From Thelephora terrestris (lineage: Eukaryota; Basidiomycota; Agaricomycetes; Thelephorales; Thelephoraceae), in the NCBI GenBank assembly GCA_015956445.1, contig WIUZ02000015.1:894001-958000 (forward strand): a stretch of DNA of 64,000 bases. The letters run 5' to 3'. Under the pieces are notes generated by a model that ran no database searches, was not told the DNA's origin, and saw only the letters and a list, made by a program, of their open reading frames with translations. Both the position numbers and the translations under genes were made by a program. Numbering within the stretch: position 1 is the first letter of the stretch; every line of letters begins with the position of its first letter. This document shows, one piece after another, positions 43,813 through 54,700 of this stretch.

Positions 43813-46016
43813 TACTTGTTCGCTTCCCTTACTTAGCATTCCCACACTCCTTATCTCCCTTTGTTCTGCCTTGATAAGGGTATATTAGGGTTACTGACGT
43901 CATGGCCACCCCTCTAGTATAAGTAGCAACTGTGGCTGTATCGTAGTACCTTAGTTTTGTTACCTCAGGAAATCCTCTGCCCTTCTCAGCCCAGTTGCAG
44001 TTAAGGACAAGTCAGAGTTTTCTGTTTGAACACAACACATCCCCCATCTGCTCTCCCTCCCGCTCTGCGCGTCAACTGCGCCTCATAACTATTGAACCCC
44101 AGCATTCACAACATAGAATACCTTGAGCGTCCAGTCGATCACCTGGTGGAGTCATCAATCCTGTTGTAGGGATAAACCCTTGCTTGTTAAACCGAATGAA
44201 GTACAGTTTAGGTTGGGTTTCTCTTTAGGATTTCGACCTGACTTGTAGTGACCATGGACAACCTACTGGAAGAATAGAGAAGTGATCTTTCTCTCACAGC
44301 TAGTTGGACTAGTGAGTACTCTGCGGAGTCAGCTCAGTGTACTGGTAGTTGTTGGGGTAGAGTGGCCCTGACACTATGGTATTGTGCCAGACTTCATGGT
44401 GAGTTCTGGTTTGCCACTGAACCTCCCTTATCTTGACCGTTGCTTCTAGCCATTCACCACTCAGTTCCCACGTGCAGATATATATGAACTGCTCACTCCA
44501 GACCTCCTCCACCAGGCCATCAAAGGGACATTCAAGGATCACCTCATCACATGGGTTGAAGAATACCTCAAGCTGGAGTACGGCCCGTCTCGGGGGTCAG
44601 AGATTCTCAATGAAGTCAATCAGAGGTTTGCTTTCACCCTGATCAATCCCTCACTTACCCTGACCTCCTCTCCAGAATTGCCCTTGTCCCTCTATTCCTT
44701 GGACTTCGCAGGTTCAAACAAGGGTGGAACTTCTAACAGTGGACTGGGAACAACTCTAAGGCATTCATGAAAGTTTTCGTCACCTCGCTGGAAGGCTTTG
44801 TTCCCATCGACATCATCAAGGCCCTCATGTCATTTTTGGATTTCTGTTATCTCACACGTCTGAACACTATCACTGAAAGTTCTCTCAACACTCTTGACAG
44901 CGCCCTCAATAAATTCCACCACCACCGCAAAATCTTTCAAGAGACAGGTGTGCACTCAACCGGTTTTTCCCTCCCCCACCAACATGCACTCACACACACT
45001 ACCACCATCACATCGAGAAGTTTGGGGCTCTGAACGGTTTATCTTCCTCAATCACCAAATCAAAGCATATCACCACCGTCAAGAAGCCATGGCGCCAATC
45101 AAGCCGCTACGAAGCCCTCGGCCAAATGCTCACCATCAATACCTGGAACGACAAACTTGCCGCTGCTCGTGTTGACTTTTCCACACGTGGCATGCTAAAT
45201 GGATCTTGTCTTAGCGAGGCTCTCCAGGAGCTTCATGACTCCCTCGAAGGTTCTACCAGTGGGAGTGATGATGCGGAGAGTGTTTTGGTCAGCAACAACC
45301 ACAGTGATGATGACTACAGCCAAGACCTCAATGCCGACGATGACAAGGAAGAAGCGGGCCCGATTGATGGCCCCTCCATGATGAGCGTCGTTTCTCTTGC
45401 CCATAAATGAGGTAAGTGGCTTTTCTTGTTCTATCAAGAAGGTCCTGCCTTTGCTGGAGTCCCTTCAATTTCTGCCTGTCCAACTTTCAACGCTGTCCAA
45501 GAAATCTCTGTCTTCCATTCCGCCAAGGCTACCTTCCACGCCCTGAGCAACAGTTCCGGCGTTGAGGGATATTACCGTGAGACTATCCGGTCCACCTCAA
45601 GGTGGCAAACGAGTGGTATCATCGTGCCCCGACAGGATCCTGTCCTCCTCGCTACTGGCTCAGACACTGCTGGAGTACGCGGCCTTGAAGTTGCAAGGGT
45701 CCAACTCCTCTTTTCATTCATGCTCGAAGAAGAACTTTTCGAATGTGCCCTTGTCCACGAATACTGCAAGAGCTTCACTGACCCCGACCCAGACAACAGC
45801 CTTTGGATCTTTGAACCAGATTACAGTGATGGCGGTTCCAGAATCACGTCTGTCATCCACCTCAATTCCATTGTCCGCGCTGCACATCTATCGCCTGTTT
45901 TCAAGGATAATACTCCAATGCCCAGGGAGATCAATTTTAGTCACACACTCGATGTATTCAGTGCCTTTTATCTAAACAATTACATCGATTATCACGCTTT
46001 TGAAACCCTGACCTAG

Positions 46017-46446
46017 CTACTTGTTGTCTTTACCGCTCCGATTGACCCCAAATATTATGTTCTTGATTGTTTTCTTGCTTGCCGATAACCTTGTTTAGAC
46101 GTGCCTGATAAGCTGCGGTCGTCGAAAATAAGTGTGATATAACTTCAACAATTTCGAGTAATTAAATTAAGCTGAAATAACAGGGTGCCTCTTTTACTGA
46201 TGATGGAAAAAGTTGTAATGCATCTCAAGCAATAGGGCTGATGCAATAGACTGGTAACCAGTCCCAAACACAGGTCCACATGTTCAGTTCCTTGCATGCC
46301 TTGTGCTGTATCCAACCCCACAGGGTGTGCTCACCCAGCTCTGGCTGGTACTTCACTGGAAGGTGCAGATCTTAATGGTGAGGTAAGTCCATCCTCTTTG
46401 GCCAGTGATAACAGGAGTAACACTGCATGTTGCAGTATCTTGTTCC
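46017..46446. other. Flank after the transposase, no gene seen
   Basis: No convincing gene. It contains a 39-bp sequence (46205-46243) repeated at 56564-56602. The inverted repeat that should end the Plavaka transposon was not recognised here. Confidence 0.5.
46205..46243 (+). repeat. 39-bp dispersed repeat, copy 1
   Basis: GGAAAAAGTTGTAATGCATC... matches 56564-56602 at 36 of 39 positions. The three differences are CpG-type transitions. It could be the edge of an old element. Confidence 0.7.
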
Positions 46447-47671
46447 TGTTGAGCAGGGAGTATATTCTATATACTACATGGGCGTACTCTATCTTACCTG
46501 AAGGGGAGGGGAGATTCTTAGTGTGTTTAGTAGATGGAAGAGAGAGAGAAGTAATTGATCAATTTACAGACACATGAGGGGTGTATATAGTTATTTACTC
46601 TATTGTCATCACATCGTTAACATGTGACTGGTGCATGGTCTGTGCGGTGGCATAAGGCACATGCATCCTACCAATCGCCCTGGGTTCCCATCAGAATGCC
46701 GGTCCTTCGGGTTACTTACTCATTGCCACCGGCATCAGCCCTTGCTATAAGTAGTGGGGCTGGTTGACCCGTTGACGTGCCTCCATTCTCTGGAGTACTT
46801 GTTGGCAACATTCCCTACGTACCTTTCCCTTGCGATGCCTTCACGATGTTTCGCAACATTTCTATACTCTCTACACCTCCCTACCCTTCCCTATACTTCC
46901 CTACATATCCGTATATCTCCCTTCACCTCACTACTCCCTTCCCTATACTAACCTACTCATCCCGATGCTTCGTGACTTTCCCGATGTTTTGGTATCCTCG
47001 CTATCTCTCGCTACCCCTCCCCCCCCCCCGACCTTCCTATATTCCTCCCAACACTATACCATTCGCAACCCCTCCCTATATCTTCTCCCGACTTCCCTAT
47101 ATCTTCTCCTGACTTCCTTATACCTTCGCGACATCTCCCTACACCATCCCCCTCAATCCTTTGATCCCTATGCTCGATCACTTCCTTTTGGTTCATTTCT
47201 CAACCACATCTCTTTCCTTGGTCATTCCCTTCAATCCCTTGCCCTTCCTATGTCATGAACTCGTCATTTGGTTCATTTGACATCATTTGGTTTGTTCCCT
47301 CTTGATTCCTTTGTTCTCAGAGCCTCCTAGATTAGTATATAAGCCTCTGTATTTGATAGACTCAGCAGAGACCAATCCAGGGGACTGATTCCCATGTTTT
47401 CCTCTCCCTATTGTTCCCCACTCGTTGTCGTTGTCTCCCTATAGTCTCCTGCATATTCCCTATTGTTCTCATCATCATACCTGCGTCCCTGCGTTCTCGT
47501 CGTCATCTCTAGCTTCCCGTTGTCATCCCAAAGATCCTGACCTCCCAAATTATCTTTAGTTCCCTCTTGTTATCTACATCTCCCTACACACCCCTGTCAG
47601 GAACATGGTATTTTTAAACTTTTTATAACACGCTCTTTCTTCGAACTCTTCTTACCAATTCTTATGTTTGA

Positions 47672-47914
47672 ATGCTTCACACTCCTTCTCCTTCACACCT
47701 ATCATTCAAAAACACACACACGCACGTACTATTCCCAGCGAATCCACAACCAGCTATACAAAGTGCTATCATCGTCCCATCAGAAATCGACTCTATCTAC
47801 AGCAGGCCTAAAGGTCATCAACTGTCCATCCCGGAGATCGTAGTGCTGGCCCCTCCTCGCAAGGACCTCCCCGAACATGGCGTCACCATCTTCGGCACTC
47901 AGCTGAACGACTAG
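47672..47914 (+). CDS. Small ORF convergent with the family-3 antisense gene
   Basis: 80 codons, ending GTQLND with TAG at 47912-47914, 1 bp from the stop codon of the antisense gene. The same arrangement is seen at 11843-12118 in copy 1. Differences between the copies are mostly amino-acid changing, so there is little sign of selection. It may be chance. Confidence 0.25.
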   Translation: MLHTPSPSHLSFKNTHTHVLFPANPQPAIQSAIIVPSEIDSIYSRPKGHQLSIPEIVVLAPPRKDLPEHGVTIFGTQLND

Positions 47915-47915
47915 T

Positions 47916-49518
47916 TCAAGCCGATAGGAAGAGATGCCTTCGAGCGGACCGATCAGCCTCCCAGATGTCACCGAACTGCTGAACACCTGGTCCCACATCT
48001 CCATTACCGGGTGACTGCTCGGTAGCACTATCGACGTAGTCGGCAAGCGACCCTCCGTCTCCCTCATCGGACCCCTGGGTGGGATCCTGTCTTGCGAGGC
48101 GAAGCTGGTGTCGGAGTTGGATCTCGGACTCGACCTGTCGGTAAGGACGGTGGACCCGATATCGGAATCCTCGCTCCTCACCTTGACCAGACTGGTCACC
48201 ATCCGACTCGACTGGTCGAGGGTAAGGATTAGCCGACGCGGTCATACGATGGGTGGGATGGCGTCGAGAGCATTTGCAACGTTGCCCCTTAGTCACCGGA
48301 CGTACCTCGGCGACCCTTGGAGCATCTTCAGCTCGGTCAACCTCCATGACCTCGTCCTCGATCTTCACCAACTGATGGATCGGCTGCAAGACACAGCGCC
48401 CACAGTTCTCTTTGTCGGAAGCGGCCAAGGTAGAAGCCGGAGCCGGAGTCGGGACGGGTACCGAGTTCTCGATCGGAGGCGTCGCATAGGACGACGGGTT
48501 AGGAGATGGGAGTACCACCTCATCGGCGTACTCCAACTCGAACGGAACATCGGCTGTCCCCTGACCGACCAATTTGGGACCCTCTTTGCAGTTGCAGGTC
48601 TTGTCCTGCAAGGACTCAACTTGCGCCGTCAGCACCGCCACCACGTTCTCGAGTTCTTCCGTCTAGAAGAAGTGTCAGCTTCCCTCATTTCGTCTTCGAG
48701 ATGAGGAAAGCTACCTTTTCATCCCTCCTGGCCAATGCCCCCTTGATGTTGTTGTCCCTAATCTTCAACCCGGCAATCAACTCCTGATGATTGGCGACCA
48801 TTGCCTCCAACGCCTCGTTTGTTCCCTGCTGGAAGGCGGCCAAGGTCTCCTTCATTTGAAGACCCTCCGCCGACAGACGAAGGACGTCCGCCTTTGCCTC
48901 TTTCACCTCCCGCTCTAAACATTCAACCTAGGCAGTTTGATTAGTCGAGAGTCATACTCGAATATTCAAACGGAAAACCTACTCGGCTTTCCCCTTCCCG
49001 AACGAGCGACCACAAGAGACTAGTGGAAGCAGTGGCGTGGCGGACGGCCCGAGGAACGGTTGCTCCATGCTCCAACAGGTCCTGATCGTAGATACCCCTC
49101 TGCAGGGTGTACCAGAGCTCCTTCTTGATCGGATGCTCCAGCTCCCCGAACCTACCCCTCATCTGGAAGGCCACCTTCTCCGCAATTATCGTACGGACCC
49201 AGAGTTTATCGTCCCAGATCAACCCCATCAAATGTGGGATCGTCTCCCTGAGACGTTCGGCATCCACTTCCGTGACGACCTCCAAGATCTAGAAGCCGTT
49301 AGTTTGTCATCAACGCCTAAAGAACGGACCTCTACCTAGAGGAAGGCGTTAGTGCAAACACACGAAGCTCTAGGTCTCCCCCATACCTGGTCATCTGTGG
49401 TGTAGGGAGTCCCCGCCGCACAGGCGTAGGTCTTGCGAGCAGCGGCACGACGGTCGATGCGGGAGATGGTGGAGATACCGTTAGCGACTTTGTAGGTATG
49501 GTTGTTGGGGAAGGACAT
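47916..49518 (-). CDS. Antisense spliced gene of family-3 LTR, copy 2
   Basis: The ATG at 49518 begins MSFPNNHTYKVANG. Exon 1 ends near 49387 (DDQ), and an intron region of about 95 bp follows. Exon 2 (to about 49000) contains IPHLMGLIWDD and RGIYDQDLLEHG. Exon 3 (about 48927-48718) is a Glu/Ala/Leu-rich helix likely to form a coiled coil. Exon 4 (about 48665-47916) continues the helix and then has a Cys-rich NCKEG, a proline-rich acidic part and an Arg-rich stretch. The introns end in CTAG and are near 50-60 bp. The plan of N-terminal basic part, helix and acidic tail is like family 1, but the sequences are unrelated. Function is unknown. Confidence 0.6.
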
Positions 49519-50440
49519 GTTTTGGTAAGATGATGGGAAAGTTGTTGGTGTTGCTGATCAAGGATGGCTCCAAGAAGACGTCCTTCTTATAGCCTAGATC
49601 GGTGATCCTTCACGTGACCTACCTCGACGAACCTCATTGGTCCGGGTCACATCAACTTCCGCCCCTGTACCATCATCGTTGGCTTACTACATCAAGCTGA
49701 CACCTCGGCCCGCGGGACGGCCTTGGAAGAACTTCGTTCTGGAACGCCTAGAACGCGCGCGCACTAAAAATAGGTCTCAAGACCCTGATGACCCTTTTAT
49801 GACATCACGAACCCCTTTACGACCCCTCATGACTTTACGATTACAATCAACCCTGGACCCTGGAACACACACGTGGGCACCGGGTATCAACATTTGGACA
49901 CTGTGCTTCTAATCGGATAGTAACCCTATCTGATCTAGTTGTGCTTTGGAAGCAGAGTAGGCCCGAGCCGAGAACGGCGGCCGAAGAATATAATCCCTGG
50001 TGCCACTTAGGAAGAACGATATTCCCAGGTGCTATGCCTAATCAAGACTGGGTCTGATCAAGCGATTACGGTTGCAACTCCCAGGTTACTGCCTGTCCGT
50101 TGGTATCATACCACCTACCGACAACAAGGGATGTGTAGAGTTCCTCGTTATCTCTGGCCAATCGCAGAAGCCACGAGACGGGCTCACCTGACCCTTGGGT
50201 GTGGTCTAGATTCAGGTACGAACTTTCATGACCCATGCCCCTTTTTCTTTTAGTACTAGTGTTATCTTTACCCCTATTTTTCATGCGGACACTCGTTATC
50301 TTTTATGCAAACCTTCACACGCTAGTAAGGCCCTTTGTCCCTTATTCTCCCACGCGTCACCATTGTTCGCTTCCCTTACTTAGCGTTCTCACACTCTTTA
50401 TCTCCCTTTGTTCTGGACTTGATAAGGGTATATTAGGTAT

Positions 50441-50469
50441 TGACGTCATGGCCACTCCTTTAGTATAAG
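50441..50469 (+). promoter_or_regulatory. LTR promoter of family-3 copy 2
   Basis: A perfect CRE-like TGACGTCA (50441-50448) lies 12 bp before TAGTATAAG (50461-50469). The same pair is conserved in copy 1 (43895 onward), despite divergence of the surroundings. Confidence 0.5.
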
Positions 50470-51113
50470 TAGCAACTGTGGCTGTATCGTAGTACCTTAG
50501 TTTTGTTACCTCAGGAAATCCTCTGCCCTTCTCAGCCCAGTTGCAGTTAAGGCCAAGTCAGAGTTTCTTGTTTGATCCAAGACACCCCCCCCATCTGCTC
50601 TCCCTCCCGCTCTGCGCGTCAACTGCGCCTCGTAACTATAGACTCCCAGCAGTCATATTAGAATACCTCGAGCGTCCAGTCAATCAACTGGTGGAGTCAT
50701 CAATCCTGTTGTAGAGATAAACCCTTGCGTGTTAAACCGAACGAAGTACGGTTTAGGTTGGGTTTCTCTTTAGGATTTCGACCTGACTTGCAGTGACCTC
50801 GGACAACCTACCGGAAGAATAGAGACGTGAATGTTCTCTCACAAGCTAGTTGGACTAGTGAGTACTCTGCGGAGTTGGCTCAGTGCACTGGTAGTTGTTG
50901 GGGTAGAGTGGCCCTGACAACCCCAACATTCCCAATGTTTCCCTTCATTTCCCTACAGTTCCCTACGTGTCCCTACGAAGCTAGGAGGCATCGTACGACC
51001 AGGACCACCTTCATCGACGTTAACAGGGCACCCCATCTTTTCCCCATCTGACCTTAGCCCACATAGCCCCTGTTCACCGTTGCCAGGCACAGACCTTCAG
51101 TTTGAACAGTTCC

Positions 51114-51797
51114 ATGGGCACGAGTTGGAAAACCTTGTAGTAATGACTCAGATCTTGGCAAAGAGCTTTGGAATTGGCTTGAAGATCAGGTTGTGAATAT
51201 TTGATCACCCCCATCCCATATACCCAGTTGAATTGAAACCCTGCTCTCTCTCGAATTCCACACACACATCATTTTATTTCTGTCCCAACAAACTAGGGTG
51301 TAGAACTGATGCCCTGACTGCTGAAGAACCACGGTAAAAAACCTGCCTGAGAACATATCACTGTTTTCTGGTTGAATCGACTGATTTTGTTACTCTGAAT
51401 TCTGTGCATGCTCTTTGACACCAGCAATATTGATAACCTTTGATGCAAAGGGTGGCCAATTCTTTTGTTCTGAATGCTCTGCTCAGGTTGCCAGCAAAAA
51501 CAAGCCTCAGGTGCAGAGTGATCACTGAATATATGTTGAAAGTGTTCCACCTCTGCATGTCAAACATAACACTTTGGATTCCTTGAAAGTACTTTAAATT
51601 ATCAACTGCACTTGAGGACCAATAACTTCTTTGTTTGTGGAACTTGTTAATCCCATCTGGTCATTACATGCTCCACTCTGGCACTTGTATGCATGTACTT
51701 AATTGCTGACCTCTGGAAAATTTTCATTTTTTAAATCACATGTGATTGTAGTGGATAGTACATGAGAGTCAGCAAGGAATACATTTACACTAGATCT
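51114..51797. other. Spacer before the NLR gene, no gene seen
   Basis: This is host or old repeat sequence between the family-5 LTR and the stop codon of the NACHT-WD40 gene. I see only short ORFs without recognisable content. It presumably includes the 3' UTR of that gene. Confidence 0.5.
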
Positions 51798-54700
51798 CTA
51801 CTGGAACAGTATGTGACTGAAGTCAAGAATAAACACCCTCCCTGATTTAAGACAAATGACCATATGCTGGCCATCCCACTGTACATCACTAGGCCTTCCA
51901 AACCCCTTAGCAAGTTGAAAGAGCACATTTCCAGTATCTTTCTCCTGAACCCTACATAGGAAAGTATCCCACAATATGGTGCCATTGGGGTGGAGCCTTG
52001 GGGGGATATCAATTAGTTTGACAGGTGATGACCCTGGGACCCCAAAATCCCACCCCTCCCATCCTTGTGGGGAGAAATCAACCCACACCTGTGAGCCATC
52101 CAGAGCAAGGACTCTTCCAAACCACTTGCCCTCCTGTATCTTCACTTCACCCACAACCTCCCCAGTCTGCATGGACAAAGCCTTGAAGTATTTAGTACCC
52201 CAGCAGAAGACCTTTGATCCATCTCCTGATATCATGATTTCTACAAGGCTGTCACTTGCTAGTCCAGACAAAGGAATTGCTGACAAGAGTTCTCCTTTCT
52301 CAGCATCCCAGATATGAATCTTTCTATCTTCATACCAGATACAGGTTATCCTTCCATCAATTAGCCTTATATCTCTCTTGTTGCTATCTCCAGTTAGTTT
52401 AGCTGGAGTTTGGAAAGAAGCCTTGCAGAGACCAGTTGATGTGTCCCAGACCCTGGCCATTCCATCCTGGTGGCTTGTGAGAGTGATGCCATTTTTGGCT
52501 TGAAGAGTAATAACCATTATGGCTGACGGATTGGATGCAGGATTTTGATAAGCCTCAAGTGGATCTGCTGATGAGGTGCCAATCTGCCAGAACTTGATTG
52601 AAGAGTCATAGGATGTGGAGACCAAGAAGGAAGGGGAAGAAAAAGCAAGTCCACTGATGGCATCAGTGTGTCCAATAAATGTGTCAATGGGGTGAAGATC
52701 TGGGCTTGTAGTGTCCCAAATGTATATGGTGGAGTAATCAGAAACTGCAATAAGTTTGCCATCAGGAGAAAAACAAGAGCGGTTGAAAATAGAGGTTGTG
52801 TGGAATGTAGCAATGATTTCCTTGGATTCATACTCTTGGACTGTGACCACCCTACTCTTGCATTGAATAAACCGGGTGCCATCTGGGGAAAATGTAATAT
52901 TTTTGCCATTGTATGCTTGTCCAATCTGGTTGCCATTCATGTCCCACTGCCGGAGTCCACCAGCAGACACAGTGATAAGGAGCTGAGGGTTTGTGGGAGA
53001 GAAGTTGACACTGCATTTCCCAAGACCTGGTTCCTTTCTGATACTGTGGCATTCTCCTGTTCGAATGTTATGCAAGTAGGCTGATCCATCAAGAAGTCCT
53101 GAGGCAATCATAACAGAGTCTGCTGAGATGGAGACAGTTTCAACAACATTGTTACTGGAGAAGGTCTTGATGATTCCACCAGTCTGCACATCCCAAAGCT
53201 TTACAGATCTATCATCACTTCCAGATACAAGCAGTACCCCATTTGGTGAGAAGGCGAGGCTGGCAACTGAACCAGTGTGTCCAGTGAAAATAGCCATATG
53301 GCTACCAGTGAATGCATTCAGGATGATAATTTTTCCTTTCTGTAAGCCAACTGCAATAGTGTTATCCCAATACGCAAGGGAGCGTACAACTTCATCAAAA
53401 GAAACAGTGCGGGAGCATGTTGCCCATTTCTCTGGAAGTCCCTTGACTACCTTGACCTCATTTAAGAGTTCTGCTCTGTAGTGGCTTTTAAGCCAAGAGG
53501 AGGTAGGACAAAATGGGAGGGCAGAATGGTATAGCTGGGAAGGAGAGTGATAGATGGTGTCAAAGTGTTCCAACAGGAGACGCTGGCTGTCATTGGTCCA
53601 CTCGCATGGAATTCCTGCCTGAATGATTGTTAGCATAGCTTCTGGCAAACAGACTGGACAGTACTTACTGAAGCACACCATTGTCCAATATCATTCATCG
53701 CAACAACCCCAACATCAAGTTTGTTTGTGAGGATAAGGACTTCAATCCAATGGAGGAGGAGTATATTGAAGAAATCATTGATTGCCTTCTGCACTTTTTC
53801 AACATATGGGCTGTGGCTAGGGATTTCCATAAGGTGTTTTGTCCAAAAGTGGCATGCATATTCCAGAGCATCTCCAATGTATTTCTTCTGGCGAGCAGAG
53901 ATATCCTCTACCTCACCAAGGACAACATAGTCATCTAGCCTGCAGATGTTCCTCTTCAGTTGTTTCTTCATCAAGTCAAGGCACAAAAGGAGAATTTCTG
54001 CATGATAAACTGCTGGATCCACATGGAACCATTTGCCTTTGCATCGCTCAGGGTTGGTGAGAAAGTCAGGAAATGACTTGTGGAATGGACGGATAGGGCC
54101 TTCTGTCTTCTCTGGTTCTGGCATAAGGAGGAGGGAATGGAGGGGGCGGAGGGTGGTGGAGATGTGGGAGACTCTGAGAAGGTCTGAGAGTGCCTTTGCT
54201 GAAAGAGGGTTAAGCACCAGTGCCACTGCCCCAACCACAATCTTGAAACGAGAATAGATTTTCTCTTTATCCTCATCACTGGCATCTACATCATCAACTG
54301 CTTGGTCAAGGACCTGGGTGTAGAGGGGGTCAATTCCTCTTCCTTCACGGGTGGTGCTTTGTGGAAGTGAGATGACCAGGTTCAGTTGTTCAGTGGGTAT
54401 GCGGCTCTTGGATGCCACAAAGTTTACAACTGTGGAAGCATAGATGAAGAAACCTGCTGCCTTCCTACAAAGAAAGTCAACATCAAGAGGGTTTGGCCAG
54501 TCCTGGCCTAAATCGCAGTCACTTCGGCTCCTGGCAATTTCAGCCAACTTGGTCCTGAAGAACAACTTGATATCATTATCCACCAAGGTCTTCTCAACAT
54601 CTTGCAACCTGAGCACTTCTGTAATAGGTTTGAGTGATGTGAGACGGAACCCAGAGCGGATTTGGGGTTCTGGACGACCAGTGATGAAGAACTTGACATT

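Larger units (their letters stand above)
11797..44373 (+). mobile_element. Family-3 gene-bearing solo LTR, copy 1, heavily nested
   Basis: TGTCAGGAACATGG at the left and GGCCCTGACA at the right, flanked by the TSD CTATG (11792-11796, 44374-44378). Subtracting the nested elements (13618-13975, 14018-39875, 39962-42378, 43186-43812) leaves about 3.3 kb, the same as copy 2 at 47595-50919. A CRE-like TGACGTCA at 43895-43902 precedes a rightward TATA-like TAGTATAAG. The antisense gene lies in the left part. The copy looks broken and is older than its passengers. Confidence 0.85.
10377..46016 (+). pseudogene. Plavaka-like DDE transposase, split by a 32.6-kb nested insertion
   Basis: It starts at the ATG at 10377 with a C2H2 zinc finger (CSECGKVC...HQSVHH). 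Segments that I recognise as typical of Agaricomycete Plavaka transposases follow: PSNPNDDWTPF (about 10640), MSGNWAWEQ (11068), PIILGSDKTTVSVATGQ (about 11200), RRAIYGIGPHIADYPEQ (about 11550). After the insertion come IKGTFKDHLITWVEEYL (about 44520), KLAAARVDFSTRGMLNG (about 45150) and a C-terminal VIHLNSIVRAAHL block (about 45860), with a stop at 46014. Several short introns are evident, for example 11342-11401 and the one starting at 44397. The gene is dead: in-frame stops lie at 10684, 11059 and 44734. An exon is cut at 11796/44374 by the family-3 element, whose TSD is CTATG; the frame agrees across that site. It belongs to a cut-and-paste DNA transposon. Terminal inverted repeats were not found. 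Confidence 0.8.
47595..50919 (+). mobile_element. Family-3 gene-bearing solo LTR, copy 2
   Basis: 3325 bp without insertions, TGTCAGGAACATGG...GGCCCTGACA, TSD ACCCC (47590-47594, 50920-50924). TGTCAGG is inverted at both ends. The antisense gene is at 49518-47916. A CRE-like TGACGTCA (50441-50448) and TAGTATAAG (50461-50469) mark the LTR promoter, leaving about 450 bp of R-U5. It is the best reference for the family. Confidence 0.9.
46773..51076 (+). mobile_element. Family-4 solo LTR, copy 2, with a family-3 element inside
   Basis: TGACGTGCCTCC...CCCCTGTTCA with the 4-bp TSD CCGT (46769-46772, 51077-51080). Its own length is about 0.97 kb. A GTATATAAGCC box near 47335 reads right. The first 30 bases show the uninterrupted site into which family-1 copy B inserted in the other copy. 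Confidence 0.85.
46447..51108 (-). mobile_element. Family-5 solo LTR containing a three-layer stack
   Basis: TGTTGAGCAGG at the left and CTTCAGTTTGAACA at the right, TSD GTTCC (46442-46446, 51109-51113). Its own length is about 354 bp, like the copy at 38909. It contains the motif at 46634-46646. It holds the family-4 LTR, which holds family-3 copy 2. Confidence 0.9.

Noticed and set aside
53128-53481. Plus-strand ORFs across the NACHT-WD40 gene
   Set aside because: These are shadows of the minus-strand coding exons, whose domains and exon phases are consistent.
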